A DNA stretch of 64,000 nt, from assembly GCA_003117195.1 (NCBI GenBank), contig BDSI01000076.1, positions 1 to 64,000 on the forward strand, read 5' to 3'. Each line of letters begins with the position of its first letter. Within the stretch, counting starts at the first letter, position 1. Both the position numbers and the translations under genes were made by a program. Below, in pieces: positions 47,864 through 59,375 of this stretch. The stretch comes from Eudorina sp. 2006-703-Eu-15. Its lineage: Eukaryota > Chlorophyta > Chlorophyceae > Chlamydomonadales > Volvocaceae. The notes under the pieces were generated by a model. The model saw only the letters and a program-made list of their open reading frames with translations. It did not search any database and was not told the origin of the DNA.

Positions 47864-50800
47864 TCAGGGCTCGAGCTCCAGCAGCGCCTTGCTCGCGAAA
47901 TTCAGCTGCCCGAAAGCCAGCGGGGCCTGCGATCGCGCGTCGGCCAGGTGCTCGTCCATCGATTTGTACGGCAGACGGACGACCAGGGGCCCGCCGGGTT
48001 TGCACGTGGCGCTGCCGCCCGCCGCGCCTGCTGCGAACAGCAGCGGGATCTGCAGCTCCGGCTGCCCCGACGCCCACCGCACGTACAGTGTACGACCGCA
48101 CACTTCAACCGCAACATCCCGCTGCCCCTTCTCCTCTGAAGTGCTGGAGGCTGATGCGGACGGCAGCTCCACCGTCGCCCGAATCCACTCCACCGGCCGC
48201 CCCTCGTACTCTACTTTGTACGACGGCCCGACCTGGCTGCCCCCGCCTGCTGCTGCGGACACAGGAGGGGCTGCCGCGCCTGCTGTGGGCGACGGCCCTG
48301 TTCCAGCCGCAGCGCTGCTGCTGTTCGGCCCTGGCCCCGCGCCGGCGGCTGTCGATGCGGGTTGTGCTTGCGAACCCGCTTTGGGCCCGGATGCCATCGT
48401 CGAGGTGCCCGGGGCCGCAGGCACGGGCGCCTTCTTGGTCCGCAGCGCAAAGCTGGGCTCCTCGTCCACATCGCGCAGCTCCGTGACCAGTTTCTTGCGC
48501 CTGCGCCCAAGGGGCCCCAGATGAAGCTGCGGATGAGGACGGATGAGGATGTGGATGCGGATGCCCCCCAAGGCAGGGGTCAGCAGCTCAGCACCAGCCT
48601 TTTGGCTTCGGTTCCTTTCTTCCTTAACCTTCTGACTTTGGTGGTTCCGGAGCTTGCCGTACAAAGTGCTGTACTCTGCTCAATTGTCTTCCATTTCGCG
48701 ACTGGCTATTGGTGGAGAGTTGCCCGATCTGTAATGAGGGCCTCCCTAAGAGAGGTATCGGCCTGTTCTCCCGAGGCGCCCCCGTTCACCCCCGGGTGTG
48801 CCCCCTGTCGGCCCCCATGTCAGCTCACTTGTCCTCGGCGCGGATGCGCTGCGGCGCCACCACCTCGCCCTTGTACCGCATCTTGGGCAGCTTGTACCGC
48901 GGGTCCAGCTCCACGCCCATCTTGTTGGCCACCCAGCCCGTGGCCACCTCAATCAGCAGCGCCTGCACCCATGAGAGCCCCGGCACTCAGCACCCTCAGC
49001 GCCAGCGCCACTCGATAGAACCTCGATCACCCGCCATCGGCAAGCGCAAGGGGACCAAAGAGACGCCTACACCCGCCAGCACGAGCACACGCGGTCGCGC
49101 CGGCCGCCGGTAAGGCGGCTACCGTATGTGGAAGACACCAATGCCTCGGACGGAAACATGAGGCAAGAGTCCCTGAACTCAAGGAGACCGAGGATCACAG
49201 CTTCTCCCTAGCCCGGGCTTGGCGGTGGTGTGACTCAGGCCGCACCTTGAGCTTCCTCGCGACCGCCGCCGCCCGCACCACGTCCGAGTTGAACACCACG
49301 TCCACCGCCGTGCAGGGGGCGCCCTTTCGGTCCACGTCGGGCCGCGGGGGGCCGCAAGACAGCGGAAAGCGGAGCGCCTCCACCTCGCCTGGCGTCATGG
49401 CGGCCGCGCCGCCCTCGCCGCTCTGCTCCACAGAAGCCCGCAGCGACAGGAAACGACCGCATTGAGAGTGTGAGACAGAGCCATGGCTAGATACCGTGCA
49501 ACAGGAAGGTGGCAGAGGACAAGGACAGTGACCGGTGGGTGCCCTGTGCTGCCAGAGGCTCATCAAGAGATTAGGGAAACAACTAAGTGCTTTCATGTTG
49601 TGCTCGTGTACTTGGACGTCCTTTGGTGTTCGGTCGGGTAACAGTCGTTCGAAAGCGGCCACAGAGCATCAACCCCCAGCCGTTACACGGCCGTGTTGCG
49701 TTCTAACCCCTTCCCACCTGCAGCTTATCCAGCGCCGCCGCCACCTCGTCGGGCATCACCCCGTTACTCCAGCCGCCCGGGGCCGCCACACGTTCCGAGG
49801 AGCACACATTGATGAAAACCTGAAGGCAGCACCACCAAAGCCTGGAGTGTTGCGGTGAGGTCAGTAGCAGCATAGGCCCTGAGCCGGGATGGGGGATGTG
49901 GAGGTTGGCTGGAGGTCGTTCCGCAGCCATCAAGGCTGAAAATTTTGTTGGTTAAATTGTGATGGGTGATCCAGCAGTGCCAGAGGAATACGTACATGTC
50001 CCCACTCCCTAGCCTGAGCCTGCCGCGCCCACACCGAAGCGCTGGACACCCTCGGCCCACACGGACCTAGGGGGGAATCCCACCACACAGCGGCCGCGAC
50101 AGCTTCCCGCAACGCGAGAGCGGCTCAGGTGTGAGGCCCACCTTGCGGCCTGAAGCCACCTCGCTCGTCTTGATTACGAACCTGCGCCACAGCGAGCGGC
50201 CAACTCAAGTGTCAAACAGAGAACAAGGTTCGACGAGAAAAGCTGGACGTGGTGACGCAGGTGCTCGGTGTCGGGCCGGTGGACGTCGGTGTGGTTTTAC
50301 CCACCCGGGCTCCGGAGTGATCTCCTCGGTCGGTGCGTCGGAGGGCAGCGCTGCACCGGCTTTCGTCGCTTTCTGTCGTCGGACGTTGTCAAGCATCGTC
50401 TGCAAGGGCCGGCGGTTTCATCGGTGACCGCATCACCGAGACACACGCAGGGCCCCGAGGTACGGCGGTCGCCGGGGTTGTCGAAAGCACGGAAAGGAGG
50501 CGTAGCATAATAAGAACACAAGGATGGCACATGTAACCCCGCAATTTGATGGTTGCGCAAAATTCTACGGGGAGTTGTGGTTGGTTGGGATGCCAGGTAT
50601 CCATAACGGCAAGACCTCCCGTGAGGCAGCAAGGGTCAATCACTGTCAAAATTGTCATACAGGAACGGAGTGGTTCCCTGGTAGAGCGGGTGCGGGGTGT
50701 GTTTCGGTGCACTTGTGGAGCGTGTCCGGTGCGCTTATTCCGGTTTTGCAGTGCGTGGCGAGGAGGCTGCGGCTGTCACGATTACACGCGTTGTTCACTG

Positions 50801-51109
50801 TAGCATCAATGACAATACACCCTTCTGAGGACATGCGCAGTCGCAATGGACGTTGTGAAAAATAATGGTGCCCGGAACTTCCGTGGTGCAACGACGTTTG
50901 CACCGGCAAAGCCAGCCTCGGACTTGCCGGCCCCGAGGGTCACTGCACGGCGTCATGACAAACATGTGCGCTTCTACCTTAAGATCAGGCGGAACTTGAT
51001 CCATATTTAATCCCTGCTGCTGAAGGTATTCAACCATGGCAAGGAGCTCCTCTGGCGACGGGGCCGGCCCTTCATCTGCCGTTTGTCCCGGCTTTACTTG
51101 TGAGTTCAT
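47864..51109 (-). CDS. PIH1-domain protein, axonemal dynein pre-assembly factor
   Basis: Seven exons: 51109-50978, 50399-50305, 50181-50142, 49819-49718, 49425-49246 (49422 is an alternative acceptor), 48962-48829 and 48500-47864. Phase closes to about 438 residues. PIH1 proteins act with HSP90/R2TP in the cytoplasm to fold dynein heavy chains. The core is unmistakable: PEPGFVIKTSEVASGRK joins VFINVCSSERV across three exons, followed by LSCGPPRPDVDRKG, TAVDVVFNS, LIEVATGWVANK and YKLPKMRYKG. A low-complexity Ala/Gly/Pro linker (about 260-315) leads to a CS-like C-terminal domain (about 320-405) with ELQIPLLF and LVVRLPYKS. This two-domain layout fits PIH1D1/MOT48-type rather than the short TWI1 type; Kintoun is less likely. 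The exact paralogue was not assigned. It is divergent from IFT57. Confidence 0.9.
50690..50820 (+). repeat. Dispersed repeat copy in PIH1 intron 1
   Basis: gtgtttcggtgcacttgtgg, then agcgtgtccgg, matches 60,200-60,236 nearly exactly. The 3' end (gaggctgcggctgtc...tgtagcatc) matches the 38,750 copy. It is inserted antisense to the PIH1 gene. Confidence 0.6.
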
Positions 51110-51528
51110 GGGTACTGCAGATGTTCAGCTGAATTGTCAAAGGAATTAAGTATGCAATGTAAAAGGCGGGTGTAGAACAGATCACCGGCTCACAAGGCCA
51201 GTGCGTCCGGCAAGTAATAAATACTATAGTGCAGCAATTTAAAAACTTGTTTAGGTCAAACGTGCCGCTCCTACAATCACAGGGAACAGGCTTTCTCTAA
51301 GGTCGACCGCGTACGAGTACCGTTGGGAAACGGCCTTCCAACCCTGAGCAGAACTTTCTATCATGTTACCTGTTATGTGTTCTAAAAGTAACTTCAACAG
51401 CTGTGAACATCAAGATTTTTTCTGTGCAAGCTATTGACTTTGCATAGTTGCAGCAGTTGTGTCATTCGTTCCGCATGCTATTGCTGTCTTAGGACTGCAC
51501 AGCGGCGGGGCGGAGTTATCTTGCGGCC
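51110..51528. promoter_or_regulatory. Shared bidirectional promoter of PIH1 gene and IFT57
   Basis: Only 419 bp lie between the divergent start codons. The sequence is AT-richer than the flanking genes. I see no clear RFX X-box or TATA box. Cilia genes in this group are known to be co-induced on deflagellation; shared control here is an inference from layout. Confidence 0.6.
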
Positions 51529-54500
51529 ATGAGCAGCAAACGGGTGGGTCAAATGCAGCTGGCGTGAAGGACCGACAGAATCCTTAGTACTTGCTGTGTC
51601 TTATTGAATCCGCAGAGCGGACGATCAGCATTAAAAGCTCAAGCCCAAGATGAAGCTGTAAATGGAGAGCCTTTAGGGGACCCGGCGCCCCCGCCAGAGA
51701 GTGGAAGGGATGGCGAGGACGCGCCCGCGCCAGCATCCGCGCCAGCACCGGCCTCTGAAAAGAAAGGTCCGGTTGCAGTTGGCCGATCATTAGAGGTGAG
51801 AAGTTCAGTTTCGTGCGATTTTGGATGCGCGCTTCCCTTAACTTGTCCACATGCGTACTGCTGCAGATACAAACGACACCGGACGTCTGCATGGTGAGTT
51901 TATGGTGTTTGTGTAATTGTCAGTATCCTGGGGATGTGGCCTGACGCCCTCCTTAACTCCGACCCTGGTGTTTGCAGGAAATGTTGACGGACAAGCTGAA
52001 GCTTCTGAACTACGAGGCAGAGTTCTGCCGAAAGAAGTGGGTGGTGTAGAATGCTGACGTGCCGACGAGGAGCATGTTTTACCTCATGTTCCTCTTACTC
52101 ACGCTGCATGTACCGTGCCCTGGACCACAGGAAACCCTATCGTCCACCGCTCTCTCGATTCTATTTTGCTGTTCCGATGGCGAACTCGAGCGAGCAGTTT
52201 TTCTACTTCACCAGCTTGGTGCGCAGGGGTTCTACCTGGGGTAGACCGCGCATACGCCTTGCCTCGCCGGCTCCACCGCACACCGGGCGCAGGCCCTCAG
52301 CTAGCAACGGACGCGATAGCCCCATTGGCCACGTGACCTATGCACGCCGCACCCATCCAATCACTAGGTTCCAAAGTCCGTGTGAAGGTATGCTGTGATG
52401 GGCTGTTCCGTCGCCTCTGCGGCGGATTTCAGCGAGCCACGACAGTCCCACCAAAACACCTGCACCCTATCGTTCCGCATTTCACGCCGCATCGTAACAG
52501 GCGGCCTGGCTGGTCACACTCGCTGGCGTGGAAATGCCAACGCCAAAGGAGTTTGATGACCCGAACCAGACGTGTCAGACCCTGCTGAACTCTGTTAAGA
52601 AACTCGGCTTCGCGGCGCCTAGCTACCACCCCACCAAGCTGACCGTGGGTAACGGCAAGGAGGTCGTTGGGGTGCTTGATGGCCTGGTGGACTATGTGCT
52701 GGAGAAGCGGCGCCACACCTACAAGCGGCCACAGTACGGCGGCGTGGACGGGTAAGGAGGGAAGCTTCTTCAGGTACCCTGGGTGCAGGGAGGCTGGGGC
52801 TAATGTGACCTGGGCCTGGGAGTGGCACACCTGGACATTCGTGGGCGGGGTCTGCATCCCAGCGTAATGGCGCAACGCTTGCGCAGCACACTCACGGCGG
52901 TTGGAGACGTAATGTTAGGCCTACGGGTGGTGAGGGAACCACCGCCAAGAGGCAGACGAGCGGTTGGCGCACGGCGTACTCGTCGGCAGCAGCTCGGGGC
53001 AGCGCCTCCGCCTCCCTTGTATCGCAACACATCGCAGAACAGCGGTACAGCTTTGTTTGCCAAAAGGCTTGGAGTCCCAGCTGGCAGCTGCAGCACCAGT
53101 CACTCCGAGAGAAGGGGGGCTAGCCACAGCCGATGGCGCACTTGTATCAGCGCAGGAGGCTCCTTAACAATCAGAGCAGGGGCCGTTGCTGGCTGCGCTG
53201 ACGCGCAACAACACCCAAATCAAAGTGCAGTCGCCACTGGGGTCTGCGTGATGTACCAGCGGGCAGCCCCGTTCTTGCAGCTATGTCCATCCTGGGCTGC
53301 TGCTGGCCAGGGGATGCGATGCTGATATGCATAATGCGATACCATCGCGACTGCAAGTGGCGATCTTGGGCATGAGGGCGACCACCAGGTCCTGGGGTCG
53401 GTTTCTTCCGGTCGCCACCGAAGGGGAACGCGACAAGTATGTGTGGTGTGCGGTGGTGTGCACCTCCGTCTTGGGGGCGGCACCAACGGCCGCGGTGATC
53501 GGTGCAGCCGAGGGTCGAACAACTTTGCTGCCTCGGCGTCCCCTCTGGTCCTCACAGGCAGCCGGATGAGGGCGTCCATCTGGATGACGAGGCGGAGTCG
53601 GCGGCCATGGAGGGCGCGGATGAGGTGCGGCGCGGGTGGTCCCGCCAATGCTTTCACGGGGTTCCAGATGGGGGGAGGCCTGAGCTACAAATAGCGTGAG
53701 CTGCAAGCCGCGCATTGGTCACGATCTCTTGACAGGGACAGCGTCGATGGTAGACTTTTTGCGAGGTTGGAACTTTCCCCGACTTGAACTGCATGACGGG
53801 GCATGTCTGTGCGGACCTTCGGTGAATTGAGGTTCCGCCCTCCTCCTCTGCCGAGCATGTGCTTGGGTTGCCGCATGCCCACCTTTTGCTGCGCAACCTC
53901 CTTCCGGGCTTCCGCGCGTCTTACCTGTCGGCGCATCCCTATGGCTTGTCCTGCAGCTTGCGATGCCGGCTCAGCATGCAGCGGACGATGACGATGAGGA
54001 GGAGGAGGGTGTGTACGTCGACCCGGGGCGAGGGGAACCGGGCGGCACGGGTGCGGGCGCGTCCAAGGCTATGGACGCGGAGAAGGCGGTGCTCGTCTCC
54101 AAGGTGTGTGCAACCCCAGACGGGATGGTCTAGGGTTCCAGACCTAGGGACCGGTTGTTCGGCAGGTTTGAAATCTCCGAGCGACCGAGTCCCGGAGCCG
54201 GGTTGCTGCGTGCAGCCATGGGTCCGATCCAACGGAGGGCACCGGGTTCCGACCCCCGCCTCGTCTAAACCTCATGGCGCATGCCTCGTCCTCGTTATGT
54301 GTTTTGTGGGCTGCCGGTCGTCACTATGGGGCGTCAGTTCACCAAATGTCGTCACGGACCGCGTGGTTCACTGAACGGGGACGGGGCTTGGCTGGCGGGG
54401 CCGGCGCAGCTGTCCCCGCGTGCACAGTGCGGACTCTGAGGCGCGTGCCTTGCCGACTCACTCGATAATGCTCCCAAGAAGCCTCTTTCCATAGCAGCGT

Positions 54501-55921
54501 TTGCCACCGTAACCCAGCGCGCCTGAGCACATCAGTGAGCCCACGGGGTGCAGTCGGGGCAGCGGGCCCCGGTTGCGTTCTCACACACGGCAGCGGGCGC
54601 TCATTGCTCATGTCGTCTCCCGGCGGCTGCGTAGGTGGACCCCACGCTGTGGAAGATCGAGCTGGAGCGGGTGGCGCCCAAGCTGCGGATCACCATCGCG
54701 GCGGACTCGAAGGACTGGCGGTCGCATCTGGATGAGGCGCATCAGCACAAGGACGTGAGTGGCAGGGGTGGTTTCGGAAGCGGTTGGGTTGGAGGTGGAG
54801 GATTGAACCGGACTGGCGCTTTCGGCTGTGGGCCGCCGGGATGTGGCGAGGGGTTCCCAGGCGCCTGCAGACATGGCTGGGCTGCGCGACCGTCACCTCT
54901 GGCCATACGTCGTCTCCACCTGTGACTGTGTGTTATGCATCGGCGGTATGATGGGAAGAATGACTGGTGTGAAAGACCTGTGCGGGGGATTTTCGACACG
55001 GTACTAGTTTGCATAGAGGGGAGGAGGACAGCAGCGTCGTTAGGACCCTGCCCGATACAATGCGATTGGGCGACAACGCGTCGCACAGCGCCGTGTCATT
55101 CGGCCACACATTCGGTTCTTCTGTTTCACAAACACTACGACGTCCGGAAATCATTCAGAAACCCGAGAGCTAACTTTCTTCACGCAAACCCGGCTCCGCA
55201 TGCACCTACCCTTCCCATACAGGTGATCAGCAAGGCGTGGCCCGACAGCAAGGTGTCCTTGGAGCGGCTCCGCGCCGACCTGAACGGAACCCTGGAGAAA
55301 TTGCAGACGCGCGAGAAGTTTCTCAACGAGCAGTTTGAGAGCCTCATGCAGCAGTACCGCGCCGCCAGGACGAATCTGACGGACGTGCAGGTGCGGAGGG
55401 TCTGCGGTCCGGGATTCGCCCTGATGCGGAGCGTGCAGCGGTTGGCTGGCGAAGGCGCGCTATCCACACTTGCCTTCTGTCGCCACTCACCTGGCCAATG
55501 CCCGTCATCGCGGCATGACGCACTCCGACGCTGCGCTTCTGATGGCGCTGCGCATCTGATAGCCCTTCAAGAGAAACCCACCTGACCCCACGGCACATCC
55601 GCGCCCTGGCACTTATGTCCCACCAACCCGCAGGAGACATACAACAAGAAGACGGAGGCGGTGGCGGACCGCAACAGCGAACTGCACCGCATCGCGGAGC
55701 AGCTGGAGGAGGTCAAGGCCATGATGGACGAGAAGGGCTCCAACATCGCGGACGCGACGCCGGTGGCGCGCATCAAAACGGCCATCAAGCAGCTCAACAA
55801 GGAGCTCCACGACATGGAGGTCCGCATCGGCGTTGTCAGTCACACGCTGTTGCAGCTGTCGCTCCGAAACAAGCGCCTGCTGCAGGCAGAAGCGGCGTTG
55901 AGCGACGAAGAGGAGGACTGA
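51529..55921 (+). CDS. IFT57: Intraflagellar transport protein IFT57 (IFT-B)
   Basis: Eleven exons: 51529-51543, 51616-51795, 51867-51893, 51978-52036, 52131-52218, 52501-52751, 53558-53624, 53975-54103, 54635-54754, 55223-55390 and 55634-55921. Phase closes to 463 residues, the usual IFT57 length. IFT57 is a peripheral IFT-B subunit that pairs with IFT20 and links the train to kinesin-II in the cilium. Diagnostic residues: [16 protein letters not shown] (about 76-91), [18 protein letters not shown], ending the calponin-homology-like N-domain. Then comes [16 protein letters not shown] with [13 protein letters not shown]. The C-terminal half (about 273-455) is coiled coil: [35 protein letters not shown]. 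It ends in acidic LSDEEED. An acidic linker (DDDDEEEEG) is encoded at about 53,985. Exon 1 has only five codons; its start is supported by frame and the adjacent donor CGG|GTGGGT. Confidence 0.95.
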
Positions 55922-57200
55922 GGAGAGGGCAGCAGCAGGAGGTGCAACAGCTAGGGGAGGATCGTGCGGCCATCCCCAGCTGGCCGCGCACGGCGGTGCG
56001 GAGGCGCGAGGAGGGCACGATTGCCACGGGGACCACAGGCGGATGCTGCCATGCGTCGGTGACTCGAGGGAGCTCTCCGCTCGTTGATCATTTTCGGGGT
56101 TTTCGGGGTTCGACCTCAACTCGCATAATAAAACGACACGACAACGTTGTCAAGGCGGCAGCTGGTGCTGCAGTACCGAGTGCAGCCGACCGATCGACGT
56201 GGAGCGGGTGGCGCCCGATTTGGGAGGGTCAGGGTGTCAGGGTCCGGGCTTTGGACCAGGTGGTGGCGGTCTTGGTTCACTTGGGTGAGGGAAGCGTGGG
56301 GACCGACTAAGCGAGAGGAATGTAGGGGCGCGGAGCAACAGCAGGGGAAGCTCGGTATTTGTGATTGGGCAAGGCACGATGGGACGCACGAGACATCCTC
56401 TGATCTCGCGTTCATACCTGGTTGCAACTGGGTTGGACTCCCGCAGCCGAGGTGATGTGGTAGGGATGTAGCCGGCGGGTCGGTGGGTTCTCGGATGCTT
56501 CAGGGGTTGACATCTGCATCCTGTGGCGAGCCTGGCGGGAACTTGCGGAACGCATGCAAGGTGCGTGGACTGAGCACGTGGCCAGGCGGCGATGTGGGGC
56601 TCTGAGTGGTGGTACGGCGCGGCACGGTTTGACTGCCTAGGGCTGTTCGACAGGCTTCCTTATGGCATCGCTCTGCTGCTTTCGTCACCCGTATCGACTT
56701 CTTCGGCACAATCTTGTACATAAACCTAGATAGGCCGCTGCGATGAGGCGGTCAAGGCAAGGACGGCTCACGGAAGGTTACGTTGGGGCGACGGTTTGGG
56801 TGACCAAGGTATCGATGGCGGATTTTTATAATTATGTTTCAATTCCAGAAGGATTCGCCTTCAACGCAGGCAGGGTGGAGGTGGAGGATTGGCTTTTTGG
56901 TTGCGTTGGCGACAAACTGGCTGTCGACTGCTAAGTTTCGCATTGCTGCATAGTCCGCCGATGTTGCGCAATCTGTTAATGGGATGGACCTCATGCACTG
57001 TATGCTGCACATCGTACAAATGATCCGGTGTTCGATTCTGCGGACGACGAAAGGCAGCCACACAGACCGACTTCCAACACCTTATAAATATCAATGTTTA
57101 CAAGTTACAACACATACATGTTAGGTTGCTCAGAGGCATTGTGATACAGTCGGCTTCACTTAGGACAACATTAACAACATTTACTTGCTGACTAGGAACC
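55922..57200. other. Intergenic region between IFT57 and the FKBP gene
   Basis: IFT57 3' sequence followed by the FKBP promoter, which becomes AT-rich from 56,930. No exon or recognisable element was found, and no nearby TGTAA signal was seen for IFT57. Confidence 0.5.
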
Positions 57201-59375
57201 ATGCAGAGCCTGACGCGCCTGCAGCCGGGACGGCTATGTTCTGAACGTCCTTATAGCAAATCAAGGCGCTGCATTCCTGCCTGCGCTTCTTTGAGTCAGC
57301 GGGCTGAACAAGCCCAGCCAGAAATTACCGGCGTGTCACGCCGCTTATTTGGTGCTACGCTCCTCGGCACCACGGCTTTATCCCTACTCCCTTCTAGCGC
57401 GGCATATGCAGGGTGTGTCCACAGAATGGGCACATGGCGATGCTGAGCTTGCCCTTTCCGGCACAGCAGCCCCAAAACTGTCCCCATAACTGTCCCCCGC
57501 GCACACTCACAGGTTTAAGAAGGAACTGAAGAAGCGGAAGGTTCCCGAGGAGGACTATGTTGTCCTACGTAAGAGATCGCGTGCGACTATTTCCTTATGG
57601 CGGTCGATGACGTACACTTATGACTCCACGCCGCGACCTCTGATGTCGTCTGCCTTGAACTCCCCCTTGTCATCTCACACTGTGCTCACTCATCCCAAAC
57701 TATCCCCACTCTTTTGCCTGCTGCCCCATTGGCAGCCGCCAACGGATTGCGCGTGTATGACCTGGAGGAGGGCTCGGGCGCGGACATCAAGCCAGGCGAT
57801 AAAATCGTGGTATGACCCACATCGCGTAGGGCCCAAACACGCGCGAGCCAATGGCCTTCGCGCCGCCACCAAAACCGGCCCAAGTCGCCACCCCACACGT
57901 GCCCCACTCGCATATCCACAGCCGCGATGGAGTGTCCTCTCGGCGCTACCCTGCCTCTCCTGGCAGGTCCCCCTTCCATCGCCTGTCACAGCTAGGCCTC
58001 GGCCCGCCTTGAGCTCTACCCCTCATGCCTGCCTCCCTGCCTGTACGCACGCCACCCCATTCCTTTATTTCAAGTTCACGGCGCACTCAATGCGTCAGAC
58101 CCCGGCTAGGATACTTGCACGGCATATGCGCATACCCACATCGCCACGCTACTAGGGCCGGTTGGTTTCCTATGTACGGGTCCTTCGTACCCACTCCCTC
58201 CCTCCCTTCGGACGCGCCCATCCACACATCCACATACACACACCCCAGGTCCACTACGACTGCATGTACCGCGGCTTAGATGTGGTGTCCAGCCGGGCGG
58301 CCAGGCTTCTGGGAGGCAACCGCACGATTGCGGAGGTGAGAGAAGAGCGATGGCCCCTCATGAGTGCCGACTGCATTGCTGTGCGGGCGGCTGCGCTTCG
58401 TCCCAGTGCCGCGGCCCCTGATGCCCTTGTGGCGTCCAGTCATTGAGGCCGGGGGTGCTAGCCACTCTGCCGACGTGCTGCGTGCTAGGAACGTCAAGAC
58501 GCATCAACAGGGGGGACCGGCGATTAGCGGCAGCGCAGGAACCCTGACCCGCGAGCTGCAGTGCAATAACTGCAACCCTTGGTAACTTGCCGTTGCGTGG
58601 CATTAGCTTGCGGGGCGGGCAAGGAAACGACAAATGTGCTTGCCATCTAAAACCGTATGCCCAGCTACCATGTATATCAGGACATGTATTCGCATCCAAC
58701 ACATTGACACTGCGAGATCGGTAGCACCCTACAGCACTCACCCAGATGCTTCAATCACAACCGGACCCCCACGACCTTCATCAACGCAACCACCCTGAAC
58801 ACCTGGCTCGACCATGTCGGTGTGGTGCTCGCTGTGTCCCCGCACTGTCCGGTCGTACAGCCGTACGAGTTCATCGTGGGCGAACCCGTGAACGCGGCGT
58901 CCTTGAAGGCGTACGACTCCGACAGCGCCAACCCGTTGTTCGCGGGCTCCAGCGGGCCCAAGCCGCCCCAGGCGTTGTCCCTCGCGGTCGTGGGTATGAA
59001 GAAGGGCGGCAAGGTGAGCTTGCTAATGTGCGCCGACGCTCCGGGCTCCAGAGGGCAGGGGATGGGTTTGATGATACGTCGGGAAGCAGCCGTCCACGTT
59101 GCGGGAAGCAGACGGAGCTCGGGGAGCGGATGCCGGTCTGTGGGCGCGCAGTAAGCCTCTCTCTGTATGGCACTGATCGACCCTCCACACAACCCCAGCG
59201 ACCTGCTCCCGTCGGTTCCGCCTCTCTTGCTTCCCCGTGCTGTTCTTCACCCCGTCAGCGCTCCGTCATCGTCGACCAGCCGGAGCTGGGCTACCCCAAG
59301 GGGATCAACGAAATGCCCGCCGCCGCCACCTTCGAACTCAAAGTGGAGGTCCTCAACGTCTTCCCGAAGGCGTAG
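57201..59375 (+). CDS. Thylakoid-lumen FKBP-type peptidyl-prolyl isomerase (FKBP16-like)
   Basis: Six exons: 57201-57412, 57513-57568, 57736-57809, 58249-58335, 58861-59013 and 59259-59375. Phase closes to 232 residues. The first 70 residues form a bipartite plastid transit peptide. It has a Ser/Arg-rich stroma signal, then a twin-arginine lumen signal SRRLFGATLLGTTALSLLPS, with cleavage probably after AAYA. The FKBP fold follows: NGLRVYDLEEGSGADIKPGD, VHYDCMYRG, YEFIVGEP, LAVVGMKKGGKRSVIVD and LGYPKGINEMPAAATFELKV. An insertion (about ANPLFAGSSGPKPPQ) replaces the segment that carries catalytic and FK506-contacting residues (the VIKGW region) in FKBP12. The protein may therefore be weak or inactive as an isomerase and act as a scaffold. 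This is typical of plant and algal lumenal FKBP16 forms; subtype not assigned. Confidence 0.9.
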
